A stretch of 20,636 nucleotides of DNA from Gemmatimonadales bacterium UBA7835. GTDB taxonomy: Bacteria > Gemmatimonadota > Gemmatimonadetes > Longimicrobiales > Gaopeijiaceae. The stretch's first letter is position 1; every line of letters begins with the position of its first letter. Of this stretch, positions 1-7,731 are shown one piece after another. Made by a program: the position numbers and the translations under genes. The stretch is taken from the NCBI GenBank assembly GCA_002500925.1, contig DLTN01000091.1:9500-30135 (forward strand), in the 5' to 3' direction. The notes under the pieces were generated by a model, which saw only the letters and a program-made list of their open reading frames with translations, ran no database searches and was not told where the DNA came from.

Positions 1-543
1 CGGAACTGGCTGAGCAGAACCGGAACTGGGCACAGCATGTTCAATGAAGTCCAAGATATCCTGCTTGGTTACACGTCCAGCGTGGCCGGTCCCTGAGACA
101 TCCTGGATATTGACCCCGTGCTCTTCAGCGATCTTCCTGACGACCGGCGTAGACCGAGTCCTAAGACGCTCCTCAGCGCTTGTATGACCATCACTCGCTT
201 CAAGCGCCACTTCTACTGATTCGGTTTCGGGTTCTTGAGGAACCTCTGGAGTAGCGTCAACCTCTGACTCCACAGTGGGCTCTGCTACTGCAGCGGGGCC
301 ACCTTCGGTGTCAATGTACGCGACAACAGTTCCGACTTCGACCGTCTCACCTTCCTGAACCGCAATTTCGACGAGAGTTCCGTCCGAAGGTGATGGGATC
401 TCCGCATCCACCTTGTCAGTCGAAATCTCTAGGATTGGTTCATCGCGCTCGACCTTGTCGCCGAGTTGCTTGAGCCATTGTGAGACGGTCCCTTCAGCGA
501 TGGATTCACCCATCTGGGGCATGGGAACTTCAATCCGAGCCAC
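1..543 (-). CDS. Dihydrolipoyl acyltransferase (E2) of a 2-oxoacid dehydrogenase complex, N-terminal part
   Basis: E2 carries acyl groups on a lipoyl arm from the E1 decarboxylase to CoA in a large cytoplasmic complex. The 181 visible residues form one lipoyl domain (about 2-78) with the lipoylation lysine K44 in the motif TDKVDAEIP. An acidic Glu/Pro/Val-rich linker follows (about 80-125), then an E1/E3-binding domain (about 130-168, RSTPVVRKIAEE to GRVTKQDIL). The acyltransferase catalytic domain lies beyond the left edge, so the gene is cut by the window and not shown to be broken. The start is GTG at 543-541, with GGAG nine bases upstream. It lies 20 nt after the E1beta stop and is surely cotranscribed with both E1 genes. 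The substrate (pyruvate or branched-chain 2-oxoacids) cannot be read from this part. Confidence 0.93.
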   Translation of the reverse strand, partial: MARIEVPMPQMGESIAEGTVSQWLKQLGDKVERDEPILEISTDKVDAEIPSPSDGTLVEIAVQEGETVEVGTVVAYIDTEGGPAAVAEPTVESEVDATPEVPQEPETESVEVALEASDGHTSAEERLRTRSTPVVRKIAEEHGVNIQDVSGTGHAGRVTKQDILDFIEHAVPSSGSAQPVP

Positions 544-563
544 GCTCGATCACTCCGTGTTGG

Positions 564-1589
564 TCAGTATGCCGCTAAATACCTCGCCGCCTTTAGGACG
601 TCGTCGGTCTGCGGTAAAAAATAATCTTCTAGCGAACCTGAGTAAGGCACCGGCGCATCGATCGCGGTTACTCTCAGTATAGGTCCATCCAGCCACTCAA
701 ATGCCTTCTCGCTCACACGGATCGCGATTTCACCCGCTATACCGCCGGTCCGAGTGTCTTCGTGGACAACGAGTAACTTGTTGGTCTTTTTCACGCTCTC
801 TACAATCGCATCTTCATCAAGTGGCAAAAGGGTCCGCAGGTCAACGACCTCCACTGATACACCATCTTCAGTTTCCATCATCTCAGCAGCCTCGACACTC
901 TTATGAACCATAGCTCCGTATGTCACGATAGTTATGTCCGTACCCTCTCTTACTATGCGAGCTTCCCCTAGCGGCACAATGTAATCTTCATCCGGAAGGA
1001 CTTCTCGCAGCGATGGTGCTCTATACAGACCTTTGTGCTCTTCAAAGATAACGGGGTTATCGTCACGTATGGACGCCTTCAACAGTCCTTTTGCATCTCG
1101 AGCTGTACTCGGGTAAACGATCTTTAACCCAGGTGTATGAAAGAACGCCATTTCTACGTTCTGAGAGTGGAATGGTCCCCCACGATTCCCACCACCAACT
1201 GGGCCGCGGATCACAAGTGGTTGTGGCCCAGCACCTCTGTAGTTCGAGGTTGCGATGTAATTTGTGATTACGTCATACGCGGGAGAGATGAAGTCCATGA
1301 ATTGGATCTCGACCACCGGCCTCAATCCCATATGAGCTGCACCTGCAGCGGCACCCGTGAAACCACCCTCCGCGATCGGTGTGTCAATGACACGATTCTC
1401 GCCGAAGAAGGTTAGGAAATCACGGGTTACCTTGAATGCTCCTCCATAGACTCCGATATCTTCACCCATGAGGAAAACCGACTCGTCACGAATCATCTCC
1501 TCAAAGAGGGCCTCGGAGATCGCCTCTAGCATCGTGACCGGCTCGCGACGCTTGGTCTTTAGAAGGTGCTCGGGAGTTTCGGGGTCCAT
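564..1589 (-). CDS. 2-oxoacid dehydrogenase E1 component, beta subunit
   Basis: This is the beta chain of the heterotetrameric thiamine-diphosphate E1, which decarboxylates a 2-oxoacid and passes the acyl group to E2. At 341 residues it has normal family length. Visible features are the N-terminal MLEAISEAL helix, GEDIGVYGG (42-50), the cofactor-activating glutamate in DTPIAEGGF (E74), EIQFMDFISPAYD, the RGPVGGG loop and the C-terminal transketolase domain (EDTRTGGIAGEIA). The stretches around EIQF and EEHKGLYR resemble branched-chain E1beta at least as much as pyruvate E1beta. Its place beside glycolytic genes favours pyruvate, so the substrate is left open. The ATG at 1589 has a close GAGGA ribosome site and lies 17 nt after the E1alpha stop. 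Confidence 0.95.
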   Translation of the reverse strand: MDPETPEHLLKTKRREPVTMLEAISEALFEEMIRDESVFLMGEDIGVYGGAFKVTRDFLTFFGENRVIDTPIAEGGFTGAAAGAAHMGLRPVVEIQFMDFISPAYDVITNYIATSNYRGAGPQPLVIRGPVGGGNRGGPFHSQNVEMAFFHTPGLKIVYPSTARDAKGLLKASIRDDNPVIFEEHKGLYRAPSLREVLPDEDYIVPLGEARIVREGTDITIVTYGAMVHKSVEAAEMMETEDGVSVEVVDLRTLLPLDEDAIVESVKKTNKLLVVHEDTRTGGIAGEIAIRVSEKAFEWLDGPILRVTAIDAPVPYSGSLEDYFLPQTDDVLKAARYLAAY

Positions 1590-1606
1590 GGTTCCTCGGT
1601 GGTCGT

Positions 1607-2653
1607 TCAGGCCAGAGTCGGATCGGGACTGCTAGACCGAGTCCACGGATGCGGTGTGTGAACGTCGGTGTAGACACCAGAGACTGCTTCAGCCCCCTCC
1701 GGATACGGTTCGGCGATCGCAGCCTCAGCAGCCACACGACACTCCTCAAAAGTCTCTTCTTCAATGGCCACGAGTTCATCTTCCGAGGCCCACTCGTTTC
1801 GAAGGAGTCTTGATCGGTAAAGGTCAAGAGGATCCTTCTTTTCCCAGGCGCGAATCACGGCAGGATCCACATAGTCTTGGGGGTCATGCTGCGCGTGCCC
1901 CTTTCTCCTGAAATAGTTTAATTCAATCATATGAGTGCCCCCTCCAGAGCGCACCTGCAACGCAGCACGCCTAACCGCATCAAAAACCGCGAGCACATCT
2001 GTCCCGTCGACAGCCTCGGCGCCAATCCCATAACCTGGGCCCTTCTCAGTGAAGCTGGAGACACGCGTATTCTTACTTGTGGGAGTAGAGAAGGCCCACT
2101 GATTGTTCTCGACAATCAAAATCATCGGACAACGCTGAACCGCTGCGAAATTCAGGCCTTCGTGCCACGCACCGGTCGAAGAAGCGCCATCCCCATAAAA
2201 GACAATACCAATCCGATCCTCACCACGGACACGAAACGAAAGCGTCATCCCTGCCATGATCTCGATCATGGTGCCAAGCGGTGAGACCGGACCCACAAAG
2301 CCTTTCTCGAAATCGAACCAATGCACATTCGCTTCACGGCCTCTAGTCGGACTCGTCCCCTTTGCCATGTACTGCCGAAAATAGTCGATCAGCTCACCAC
2401 CGAAGAGAAAGAGTGCACCCGCAGCCCGGATTGTGTGACAAAGCATATCACCGGTCCCATCGGCCCGACGCCTTAAGGCGTATGCAGCGCCAACAGCTCC
2501 GGCCTCCTGCCCAAGTGATCGGTACAATCCACCAGTTACGTGGCCCTGCTTCTGCAAAAGTTCGAGCCGTTCCTCCGCCGCACGTGTTAGGCAGAGGGAA
2601 CGATAAAGATCCTGGAGCCCCGCACGTTCCAAGCCGAGGGTTGGCTCAGACAC
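1607..2653 (-). CDS. 2-oxoacid dehydrogenase E1 component, alpha subunit
   Basis: This is the alpha chain of E1, which binds thiamine diphosphate with the beta chain encoded just downstream. At 348 residues it is full length. The thiamine-diphosphate motif runs from GDG (154-156) to ENN (182-184). Other conserved pieces are the LYRSLGQEA region (43-51), the TRGREANVHW loop (103-112), SPLGTM and the YFRRKGHAQHDPQDY loop near the active-site entrance. The start is GTG (2653-2651), six bases after GGGAG. The gene follows secG by 92 nt that hold no recognisable RNA gene or strong terminator, so it may be read with the gap-pgk-tpiA-secG set. Pyruvate or branched-chain 2-oxoacids are both possible substrates. 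Confidence 0.95.
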   Translation of the reverse strand: MSEPTLGLERAGLQDLYRSLCLTRAAEERLELLQKQGHVTGGLYRSLGQEAGAVGAAYALRRRADGTGDMLCHTIRAAGALFLFGGELIDYFRQYMAKGTSPTRGREANVHWFDFEKGFVGPVSPLGTMIEIMAGMTLSFRVRGEDRIGIVFYGDGASSTGAWHEGLNFAAVQRCPMILIVENNQWAFSTPTSKNTRVSSFTEKGPGYGIGAEAVDGTDVLAVFDAVRRAALQVRSGGGTHMIELNYFRRKGHAQHDPQDYVDPAVIRAWEKKDPLDLYRSRLLRNEWASEDELVAIEEETFEECRVAAEAAIAEPYPEGAEAVSGVYTDVHTPHPWTRSSSPDPTLA

Positions 2654-2745
2654 AAAGCTCTCCCATCAAAAACGAGAAGCAGTTCACCTGAAGTCCGCAG
2701 TATCGCAGTTCCGTGGGACACATCCCGCTTTCGCGGTTCAAGAGG

Positions 2746-3111
2746 TCAGTTTCCCTCGTTGCCGGAGTTGCCATCCGGCTGCGCAGCAGTTGGCTCCTGA
2801 AGTCCCGGAAGCACAGGTGCTGGAGCCGACTGGGTAGCGGGAGCATCGACCTGAATCACTGATTCGGGCACTACGGTACGAGACGACATTATCGAGAGAA
2901 TCAAGGCTAGGATCATGAATGCTGCCCCGGCACCCCATGTTGCACGAGTGAGCACGGTCGAAGCCTGTCGACCACCAAGCACACCATCCGCCATCGTGCC
3001 GCCACTTCCTCCTACAGCGGCAAGCCCACCGCCCTTCCCAGCCTGCATTAAAATCACGACAGAGAGGAATAGACCGTCGAGCACTAGAGCAGCCAGCAGA
3101 ATACTGTACAT
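2746..3111 (-). CDS. secG: Preprotein translocase subunit SecG
   Basis: SecG is the small accessory subunit of the SecYEG channel in the inner membrane and assists SecA-driven export. The 121-residue product has a first membrane helix at about 3-22, the family's glycine-rich loop beginning QAGKGGGLAA (23-32), and a second helix at about 57-76. A Pro/Ala/Gln-rich tail of about 45 residues follows and is typical of variable SecG C-termini. The ATG is nine bases after an AGGA site. secG sits directly downstream of tpiA, an arrangement seen in many bacteria, with a 68-nt spacer that contains a hairpin. Confidence 0.93.
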   Translation of the reverse strand: MYSILLAALVLDGLFLSVVILMQAGKGGGLAAVGGSGGTMADGVLGGRQASTVLTRATWGAGAAFMILALILSIMSSRTVVPESVIQVDAPATQSAPAPVLPGLQEPTAAQPDGNSGNEGN

Positions 3112-3170
3112 CGAACTATTTCCTTTGGGTGTAAGACACTAAACGTCGGAGAGGCTCTGATGGGTGTCAA

Positions 3171-3187
3171 CGGGCTTTTTCAGCCCG
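3171..3187 (-). repeat. Hairpin overlapping the tpiA stop codon
   Basis: Read on the minus strand, CGGGCT and AGCCCG form a six-base-pair stem around a GAAAA loop, and the tpiA TGA stop lies inside it. No run of T follows, so it does not look like a complete intrinsic terminator. It could be an mRNA stability or processing element between tpiA and secG, or chance. Confidence 0.4.
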
Positions 3188-3923
3188 CTGCCGCCGCTAT
3201 CTGGCTGAACGAGGTAGCATCTAGGCTCGCCCCCCCCACCAGCAGACCATCTACGTCTCTAGCTTCCATAAGCTCCGCAGCATTCCCAGGCTTCACTGAT
3301 CCCCCGTAAAGGATCGGGACCCGTGAAGCATGAGGAGCGCTCAATGCCCGTTCGAGCCGCCTCCTAAGCGTGCCGTGCGCGAACGTCGCATCCTCCGGAG
3401 TCGCAGTTTCTCCTGTCCCAATTGCCCATACTGGCTCGTACGCGACCAGAAAGCGCGGAGCGGAGCACAAACTGTCTAGAGCTACCTCGAGCTGGCGCAG
3501 GATTACTTCCTCTACAAGACCGGCTTTACGCTCTTCAATCGTTTCTCCAACACAAAGTACCGGTACTAGACCTGAGCTGACTACAATGTCCACCTTCCAC
3601 TGGGTCTGCAGGTCCGTTTCACCAAACACATGACGGCGCTCAGAATGTCCAATGAGAGCGAAAGCCGCACCAGCGTCTTTCGCCATAGAAGCCGATATCT
3701 CCCCGGTGAATGCACCAGAATCTTCCCAATACACGTTTTGGACACCAACCTGCACCCGTGAATCACGTTGCTCCGCTGTGGCTAGGGCATGAAGCGATAA
3801 ATTAGACGGAAATACGATCAGCTCATGGCTGGAGGGTACAGCATCCACGTCGAAGTCGGAGAGAAAGTCTAAAGCTTCATTCGGGCCGTGATGCATCTTC
3901 CAGTTCCCAGCAATCACTGCCAT
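3180..3923 (-). CDS. tpiA: Triose-phosphate isomerase
   Basis: Interconverts dihydroxyacetone phosphate and glyceraldehyde 3-phosphate in the cytoplasm. The 247-residue product is full length and has all the hallmark motifs: GNWKM with N7 and K9, IGHSERR with the catalytic H93, AYEPVWAIGTG with the catalytic base E163, and the phosphate-binding LYGGSVKPGNA and GLLVGGASL near the end. The ATG at 3923 shares one base with the pgk stop (TGATG) and has GGAG six bases upstream inside pgk, which implies translational coupling. It completes the gap-pgk-tpiA order. Confidence 0.98.
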   Translation of the reverse strand: MAVIAGNWKMHHGPNEALDFLSDFDVDAVPSSHELIVFPSNLSLHALATAEQRDSRVQVGVQNVYWEDSGAFTGEISASMAKDAGAAFALIGHSERRHVFGETDLQTQWKVDIVVSSGLVPVLCVGETIEERKAGLVEEVILRQLEVALDSLCSAPRFLVAYEPVWAIGTGETATPEDATFAHGTLRRRLERALSAPHASRVPILYGGSVKPGNAAELMEARDVDGLLVGGASLDATSFSQIAAAAG

Positions 3924-5134
3924 CAGTAGCTCCGGTCTGAAAGTTCATCGACACTAGGAAGGTCCCCGCCAGCGAGCAGTTCAAGTGAAGCTCCACCACC
4001 GGTCGATACGTGCGTCAGTCTATCGGCGACGCCAGCCCGCTCCGCCGCCGCTGCGGAGTCACCTCCTCCAAGAATTCCAATGGCTCCCCGGTCACACGCC
4101 TCCGCCACCGCATGAGCTATTCCAACTGTACCCTCGGCAAAAGCATCTACCTCGAAGACCCCCATCGGACCATTCCAAACGATCGTATTAGCCTCCGCAA
4201 GAATGTCAGTGAAAACTTGGCGGGTGCGCGGTCCGATATCGAGAATCTTATCAGACGGCTGGACCTCTGTTCGCCCTACAAACCGTCTTTCCGCATCCTC
4301 AGAAACATCTTCAGCGACAACACAGTCCACTGGGAGAACAAGGCGTTCGCCACCCTGTTCGAGCAGACCCCTCGCCAACTCAACCGCATCCATTTCGACA
4401 AGGCTGTCTCCAGTATCAAGCCCCAGAGCTGTGAAGAAGGTGTTCGCCATACCTCCACCGATCAGTAAGTGATCCACTCGTGGAAGCAACCCAGACAGGA
4501 CGCCTATCTTCGAAGAGATCTTCGCTCCGCCCACGATAGCTACGAAAGGCTTCTCAGGCACATCGAGTGCCTCATCTAGGAATTGGATCTCCTTCTCCAT
4601 CAAGAGCCCTGCGACGGCATCTCCACCTTTTGCTCGCATAGCGGTGGCGATCCCAGCTGTAGACGCATGAGCGCGATGCGCGCTACCAAAAGCGTCATTT
4701 ACATACAAGTCACCGAGTGTAGCCCAAAATCCAGCTAGATCCGGATCGTTGATCATCTCACCCACCTCAAATCTCGTATTCTCAAGAAGTGCGATCTCTC
4801 CAGCTCCCAGCGTCTCAAGCCCAGCAACGGCTTCGACTCCGCTGGTGTGAGCGATAAAATGCACGGGGGGATCCAGAAGCTCATCCAAACGGTCGGCTAC
4901 CGGTTTCAAAGAGGATGTAGAGTCAATTTCACCCCTCGGTCTACCTAGGTGAGAAAGCAGCACGACGCGCCAGCGAGCCTCAGTAAGTATTCTAAGCGTG
5001 GAGAGCGAAGCTCTGATCCTCTTGTCATCTGTGATCTCCCCACCATCGAGAGGGACATTGAGATCCGCCCGAACGATTGCGGTACGTCCCGGTATGCCTC
5101 CAAGGTCGACGTCCGAGATGCTTCTCTTATTCAC
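3923..5134 (-). CDS. pgk: Phosphoglycerate kinase
   Basis: Transfers phosphate from 1,3-bisphosphoglycerate to ADP, the first ATP-yielding step of lower glycolysis. The N-terminal domain shows RADLNVPL (D24, N26), DKRIRAS and SHLGRPRGE. The nucleotide side has GGAKISSKIGVL, GGGMANTF, GGGDSAAA and STGGGASLELL. The frame stays open to 5200, but the extra 22 residues would overlap gap and are not family-like. GTG at 5134 gives 403 residues, the normal length, and starts exactly where the conserved NKRSISDVDL segment begins. It lies eight bases after the gap stop. A GTGGGAAA stretch just upstream is only a weak ribosome site. Confidence 0.97.
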   Translation of the reverse strand: MNKRSISDVDLGGIPGRTAIVRADLNVPLDGGEITDDKRIRASLSTLRILTEARWRVVLLSHLGRPRGEIDSTSSLKPVADRLDELLDPPVHFIAHTSGVEAVAGLETLGAGEIALLENTRFEVGEMINDPDLAGFWATLGDLYVNDAFGSAHRAHASTAGIATAMRAKGGDAVAGLLMEKEIQFLDEALDVPEKPFVAIVGGAKISSKIGVLSGLLPRVDHLLIGGGMANTFFTALGLDTGDSLVEMDAVELARGLLEQGGERLVLPVDCVVAEDVSEDAERRFVGRTEVQPSDKILDIGPRTRQVFTDILAEANTIVWNGPMGVFEVDAFAEGTVGIAHAVAEACDRGAIGILGGGDSAAAAERAGVADRLTHVSTGGGASLELLAGGDLPSVDELSDRSY

Positions 5135-5142
5135 TTTCCCAC

Positions 5143-6153
5143 TCAGAGCTGCGCACCGACGAAGCCGACTAGATCGACCACCCGAGATGAATATCCCCAT
5201 TCATTGTCGTACCAAGACAGAACCTTGACCATTCTGCCGTCCATAACAGAAGTAGAAAGTGCGTCGACCGTTGAGCTTCTAGGATCACTAGTGTAATCGA
5301 TCGAGACCAAGGGTTCATTCGAGACACCCAACACCCCAGCCATCGGGCCATCAGCTGCTGTCTGAAACGCGTTATTCACTTCCTCCTCTGTAACATCTCT
5401 TTCCAACTCCGCTACTAAATCAACCAGAGAAACGTCAGCAGTCGGCACCCTGATTGCCATCCCATCAATCCGTCCCTCCACTTGCGGTAGGACAAGCCCC
5501 GTCGCTTTTGCGGCTCCGGTTGTAGTTGGGATCATCGACATCCCCGCTGCTCGTGAGCGGCGAAGATCTGAGTGAGGAAGATCGAGAATTCTCTGATCAG
5601 TGGTGTAGGCATGTATGGTCGTCATCAGACCATGTCGAAAACCGAACTCATCACTTAGAACCTTCACCACCGGCGCAAGACAGTTGGTCGTGCAGCTTGC
5701 GTTCGAAATAATGTGGTGGCTATCCGGATTGTAGCTATCCTGATTCACCCCGAGGACAATCGTCACATCCTCATTCTTACCGGGCGCCGAAATAATGACC
5801 TTCCGCGCGCCGGCCTCAATGTGTTTTGACGCTGACGGATGATCACGGAAAACCCCGGTCGACTCAATGACGATATCAACACCAAGATCCGCCCAAGGAA
5901 GCGCAGCTGGGTCCCGCTCGCTTAACACCTTTATCTCTTCCCCATCTATGACTAACCCATCCCCCGAAACCTCAATTGTGCCAGGGTAGCGGCCATGGAC
6001 CGAGTCGTATTTAAGAAGGTGAGCCAGCGTATGCGGACTCGTTAAGTCGTTGACGGCAACAAAGTCTATGTCGCTGTTACCTTCCTGCTTGGCGCTTCGT
6101 AGGACGTTCCGTCCGATGCGCCCGAATCCGTTGATCGCTGCTCGGATCGCCAT
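5143..6153 (-). CDS. gap: Glyceraldehyde-3-phosphate dehydrogenase
   Basis: Oxidises and phosphorylates glyceraldehyde 3-phosphate to 1,3-bisphosphoglycerate, supplying the substrate of the next gene, pgk. The 336 residues show the Rossmann start INGFGRIGR, the nucleophile C154 in SNASCTTNC, the general base H181 in TTIHAYTTDQ, and SWYDNEWGYS at the C-terminus. An aspartate follows the second beta strand (VND, D36), which favours NAD. The LPHSDLRRSRA loop resembles dual-cofactor bacterial enzymes, so cofactor preference is not certain. The ATG at 6153 has only a weak purine-rich site (GAGAG, ten bases upstream). It is the first gene of the glycolytic block and follows a 241-nt spacer. Confidence 0.97.
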   Translation of the reverse strand: MAIRAAINGFGRIGRNVLRSAKQEGNSDIDFVAVNDLTSPHTLAHLLKYDSVHGRYPGTIEVSGDGLVIDGEEIKVLSERDPAALPWADLGVDIVIESTGVFRDHPSASKHIEAGARKVIISAPGKNEDVTIVLGVNQDSYNPDSHHIISNASCTTNCLAPVVKVLSDEFGFRHGLMTTIHAYTTDQRILDLPHSDLRRSRAAGMSMIPTTTGAAKATGLVLPQVEGRIDGMAIRVPTADVSLVDLVAELERDVTEEEVNNAFQTAADGPMAGVLGVSNEPLVSIDYTSDPRSSTVDALSTSVMDGRMVKVLSWYDNEWGYSSRVVDLVGFVGAQL

Positions 6154-6183
6154 TCTGTGAAATCTCTCGTAGGGGGGTCAAGA

Positions 6184-6201
6184 TGCAGAATCGATTTTGC
6201 A
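6184..6201. promoter_or_regulatory. 18-bp imperfect palindrome upstream of gap
   Basis: TGCAGAAT-CG-ATTTTGCA has two 8-base arms that match at seven of eight positions around a CG centre. It ends 30 nt before the gap ATG. Size and position fit an operator for a dimeric regulator of the glycolytic operon or a 5'-leader hairpin. No regulator family is recognised. Confidence 0.35.
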
Positions 6202-6220
6202 CTGCCTCAAGATAACCCCT

Positions 6221-6239
6221 AAAACGCCTCAGGAAGCGT
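6221..6239 (-). terminator. Possible weak intrinsic terminator after aroE
   Basis: On the minus strand, ACGCTT-CCTG-AGGCGT can form a six-pair stem (one G-U) followed by four T. The stem is short, the T run is minimal, and it lies about 155 nt after the aroE stop, so the call is weak. Confidence 0.3.
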
Positions 6240-6394
6240 CCGAGCAAGGCTAAGGAAGTCGACGACATTGAGTTCTTGCCAAGCCAGTCCGATTAACCTC
6301 ACAGCAGCTGAGAAGATAGGCAGCAGGAACGAACTTAGGCCCGTAAAAACTCGACTACCCCGGAACTATCATCCTATCGTTTGAAGACCACTAT

Positions 6395-7237
6395 TTATCG
6401 AGTCCGATACCTCTTACCCATCGCCTTGCGCATGGCGTCGAGAGGTGCCTCTCGTCCCCACCAACGTTCAAACGACACGGCAGCCTGTTGCACCAGCACT
6501 TCCGCGCCATCCGTTGCACGGATACCTGCTTCCTCCGCAGCCTGAACAAAAGCTGGTATGTGTTTCCCATACACGAGATCCATCGCTTGGCCTACGCGGC
6601 CAAGTGCGTTGAGATCAAACGGTGATGGGTCATCAGGCTTGAGGCCGAGGCGAGTCGCGTTGACGACGAGGTCGAATTTTTGTCCCTCTAATTCCTTAGC
6701 AAGTCGGATCACACGCACTTTTTTTCCGCCGATCCTGCGTGACACTGCACGAGCACGTTCCAAGGTCCGGTTGAAGAGCAGGATATCTCCAGCGTCTTCC
6801 TCGACTAGTGCTGCGAGAGACGCCCGAGCGGCGCCACCCGCTCCGAGCAACAACACCCGCATCCCCTTTGCAGGTCCGTGCATAAAACTTGCCAAGGCTC
6901 GACGCACCCCCTCAACATCTGTGTTGTCACCGTGCAGTCGTCCAGCATCGTCGCCCCAGAACGTGTTACAAGCTCCCGTCCTGCGGACAGCCTCGCTTCG
7001 AATATCGAGAATCCTCGAGGCTGCTTCTTTGTGAGGCAAGGTCACATTTCCACCGCCCCCAGCTCGAGCCAAACCTCTCATCAAGCCCCCGAGGTCTTCC
7101 GCCGCGCAACGAACTGCAACGTACACGCCCTTAACCCTAGCTTTTCTGAACGCGGCATTTTGGAGTTCCGGGGAAGCCGAGTGGGAAATTGGATCACCGA
7201 GAAGAGCCAAGACACGCGTTCCAGCGGTGACTGTCAT
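6395..7237 (-). CDS. aroE: Shikimate dehydrogenase
   Basis: Reduces 3-dehydroshikimate to shikimate with NADPH in aromatic amino-acid synthesis. The 280 residues show substrate-binding SHSASP (18-23), the catalytic lysine K70 in GNVTLPHK, N91, and the catalytic aspartate D107 in GDNTD. They continue with the dinucleotide loop GAGGAAR (132-138) and NRT (156-158), the usual NADP-selecting motif. The NATRLGL stretch replaces the more common NATPLGM or NATSLGM. The start ATG overlaps the stop of the upstream phosphatase gene by four bases (ATGA). It is the last gene of the long run that begins at pepA. Confidence 0.96.
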   Translation of the reverse strand: MTVTAGTRVLALLGDPISHSASPELQNAAFRKARVKGVYVAVRCAAEDLGGLMRGLARAGGGGNVTLPHKEAASRILDIRSEAVRRTGACNTFWGDDAGRLHGDNTDVEGVRRALASFMHGPAKGMRVLLLGAGGAARASLAALVEEDAGDILLFNRTLERARAVSRRIGGKKVRVIRLAKELEGQKFDLVVNATRLGLKPDDPSPFDLNALGRVGQAMDLVYGKHIPAFVQAAEEAGIRATDGAEVLVQQAAVSFERWWGREAPLDAMRKAMGKRYRTR

Positions 7238-7731
7238 GGCTTCCGTAAGGATTGGATTCTCATCAAAGCCAGCTCAATTAGTCCGTATAGAACTTCGAAA
7301 GTCCCAGCATACTCCTCGTCGGAACCACCTATGGGATCAGGTATACCGCCTACTCTATCCATATCGACCTGAGCAGCGGTAAAAGCCGGCAGTAATGCGA
7401 CTTTCTCACCGGCTCCCAGTTCCTGCGCGCGAACAACATGACTTGCCGACATAGTGAGAATCAGGTCGGCCTTCTCGACCAATTCCTGCGAGAGGTAGGT
7501 CGATGAATGCCCCGATAAATCCAACCCATTAGCCGCTGCAGCCCGAACCGCACCCCCAGAAGGGGGGCTGCCTTCCCACGCGCTAACACCAGCTGAGCCT
7601 ACATCAACTTCACTCCAACCTAGTTTCGTGATTTGGTGCCTAGCGATCACCTCCGCCATCGGTGAACGACACGTGTTGCCAGTACACACGAATAGCAGTC
7701 GGAACGATCCCGTATCATTCACCGGATCCAT
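7234..7731 (-). CDS. Low-molecular-weight phosphatase, YwlE-like (putative protein-arginine phosphatase)
   Basis: A member of the low-molecular-weight protein phosphatase family, 165 residues and full length. The P-loop is C16-TGNTC-R22-S23 with nucleophile C16, and the general-acid aspartate lies in IPDPIGGS near the C-terminus. In tyrosine phosphatases of this family the residue four after the nucleophile is usually isoleucine. In Bacillus YwlE it is a threonine that gives phospho-arginine specificity, and here it is T20. DPxGGS also resembles YwlE more than the DPYYGG of tyrosine phosphatases. No McsB-type arginine kinase is visible, so the substrate is inferred. The gene overlaps tsaC by 17 nt, a pairing also seen in Bacillus (ywlC-ywlE). 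AGGAGG lies only three bases before the ATG. Confidence 0.9.
   Translation of the reverse strand: MDPVNDTGSFRLLFVCTGNTCRSPMAEVIARHQITKLGWSEVDVGSAGVSAWEGSPPSGGAVRAAAANGLDLSGHSSTYLSQELVEKADLILTMSASHVVRAQELGAGEKVALLPAFTAAQVDMDRVGGIPDPIGGSDEEYAGTFEVLYGLIELALMRIQSLRKP

Larger units (their letters stand above)
6154..6394 (-). other. 241-nt spacer between aroE and gap
   Basis: This is the longest non-coding interval apart from the one before pepA's neighbours, and the likely boundary between two transcription units. It contains a possible weak terminator for aroE (6221-6239) and an imperfect palindrome (6184-6201). I looked for tRNA arms and a clean sigma-70 promoter and found neither. TTGGCA occurs on the minus strand but lacks a good -10 at normal spacing. 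The gap promoter probably lies here, but I cannot place it. Confidence 0.5.

Noticed and set aside
2654..2745. Possible tRNA in the secG-E1alpha spacer, where some bacteria have tRNA-Leu
   Set aside because: No T-arm consensus or acceptor stem could be built on either strand.
3165..3170. Perfect TTGACA (minus strand) between tpiA and secG
   Set aside because: No acceptable -10 hexamer at 16-19 bases downstream, so I do not call a promoter.
5135..5200. 22-residue N-terminal extension of pgk
   Set aside because: It would overlap the end of gap by almost 60 nt and does not resemble the family; GTG at 5134 gives normal length.
6077..6268. 63-codon minus-strand frame spanning the gap start
   Set aside because: It overlaps conserved gap codons in another frame and has no motif or ribosome site.
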